Below the pieces are notes generated by a model. That model made no database searches, was not told the DNA's origin, and saw nothing but the letters and a program-made list of their open reading frames with translations. Of a DNA stretch of 64,000 bases, positions 63,362-64,000 are shown piece by piece; position 1 is the first letter of the stretch, and each line of letters begins with the position of its first letter. The position numbers and the translations under genes are program-made. This DNA is from Paraburkholderia adhaesiva (GTDB lineage Bacteria > Pseudomonadota > Gammaproteobacteria > Burkholderiales > Burkholderiaceae): assembly GCF_021390575.1 (NCBI RefSeq), contig NZ_JAJEJQ010000001.1, positions 2,208,501-2,272,500 on the forward strand, in the 5' to 3' direction.

Positions 63362-64000
63362 TCAGGCCAGCAGGAAACGATAGAAATTGCGCAGCATGCC
63401 GGCCGTCGCGCCCCAGATGAAATGCGAGGCCGCAACGCCGCTCGCGCCTGAACCGGAATACGGCATCGCGAAGAAACGGCGCTCGCCGCCCTCCCAGCGC
63501 AACAGACGCACCTGATGATGCGCAGGGTTCATCAAGAAGCTCAGCGGCACTTCGAAGATATCGGCCACTTCGAGCGCATCGGCGGCGAGGCTGAACGGTT
63601 CGTGCACGAGACCGACCACCGGCGTCACACGAAAGCCCGTGCCGGTCAGATAGTCAGGCAGCGCGCCCAGCACTTCGACACGCGCCGGATCGAGGTTCAC
63701 TTCCTCGTGCGCCTCGCGCAAAGCGGCGGCGATGGGCGTCGGATCGGCGGGCTCGACGCTGCCGCCCGGAAAGCTCACCTGGCCGGCATGGTTGCTGAGG
63801 TTGTCGGCGCGCTGGGTAAGCAGCACGGTCAGACCAGACGCGCGCATCGCGAGCGGCATCAGCACCGCAGCGTTGCGCGGATCGCGCATGTCGGTGGTGA
63901 ATCGCGATTCCTGCGGCTCGGGGTCCCACGGCAGGCGCTGCGTGAAGCGCGCGCGCAGGCCCTCTGGCGTGAGCCGCTCGGCCGCAACCACGGGCAGACT
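63362..64000 (-). CDS. Nudix CoA pyrophosphatase (NudL-like), 5' end outside window
   Basis: A Nudix hydrolase, at least 213 aa. The Nudix box is visible as FPGGSVEPADPTPIAAALRE with AHEEVNL, the variant of CoA pyrophosphatases that cut CoA to phosphopantetheine and 3',5'-ADP. The reading frame stays open to the window edge. The GTG at 63991 is a possible start, but related proteins have a longer N-terminus, so the true start probably lies beyond position 64000. Confidence 0.9.
   Translation of the reverse strand, partial: SLPVVAAERLTPEGLRARFTQRLPWDPEPQESRFTTDMRDPRNAAVLMPLAMRASGLTVLLTQRADNLSNHAGQVSFPGGSVEPADPTPIAAALREAHEEVNLDPARVEVLGALPDYLTGTGFRVTPVVGLVHEPFSLAADALEVADIFEVPLSFLMNPAHHQVRLLRWEGGERRFFAMPYSGSGASGVAASHFIWGATAGMLRNFYRFLLA

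Overview
The window is a high-GC chromosomal segment of a beta-proteobacterium, most likely Burkholderiaceae (Paraburkholderia, Caballeronia or Burkholderia type). This rests on protein content, on a gene order that matches the widely conserved rne-rluC-maf-yceD-rpmF-plsX-fabHDG block, and on typical neighbours such as FdxA, AzlCD, DUF2917 and a long-form ThyA. No insertion sequence, prophage, CRISPR array or rRNA was found. Two identical tRNA-Asn genes are present.

Layout. 1-4453 (minus strand): lipid and ribosome operon yceD-rpmF-plsX-fabH-fabD-fabG, with a near-consensus sigma70 promoter at 4656-4684. 4765-6134: maf and a short RsmI-like methylase. 6238-9362 (minus): S49 peptidase, Rieske protein, HAD phosphatase, rluC. 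After an 848-base leader comes rne (10211-13429). 13595-17573: molybdenum-cofactor genes moaA-mobA-moeA, a small membrane protein and a GNAT acetyltransferase. 17668-23779 (minus): rmuC, a GhrB-type reductase, nhaD, a lone LutC and pncB. 24119-28739: fdxA, two tRNA-Asn, creA, an AraC regulator, azlCD and an unknown conserved protein. 28811-30940 (minus): a UvrD-like helicase with a LexA-box candidate. 31264-43750: S4 protein, MATE pump, BASS transporter, DUF2917 protein, phospholipase-D/cardiolipin-synthase-like lipoprotein, fumC, thioesterase, GlxA- and ArsR-type regulators, and a large FecR/DUF6600 repeat protein. 43850-55825: thyA and folA bracket an accessory locus. 55911-64000: pmbA, yjgA, mog, orn, an M48 protease, rsgA, a DUF2007 protein, a CobD/CbiB-like protein and a partial Nudix CoA pyrophosphatase.

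The most interesting part is 45027-55243. It is a complete functional-amyloid (Fap)-like system: two small secreted proteins, a FapB-like and a FapC-like repeat protein, a periplasmic C39 peptidase (FapD-like), a FapE-like protein and an outer-membrane channel with an N-terminal coiled coil (FapF-like), in the order known for fapABCDEF of Pseudomonas. Two closely related sigma54 enhancer-binding proteins bracket it, one divergent and one translationally coupled to the last structural gene. The AT-rich 545-base control region holds a sigma54 promoter match, a perfect upstream palindrome and an IHF-like site in the expected order. Three of the secreted proteins carry an internal motif with the spacing of a double-glycine (C39) cleavage signal. 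This suggests that they, rather than the amyloid subunits, are substrates of the C39 peptidase.
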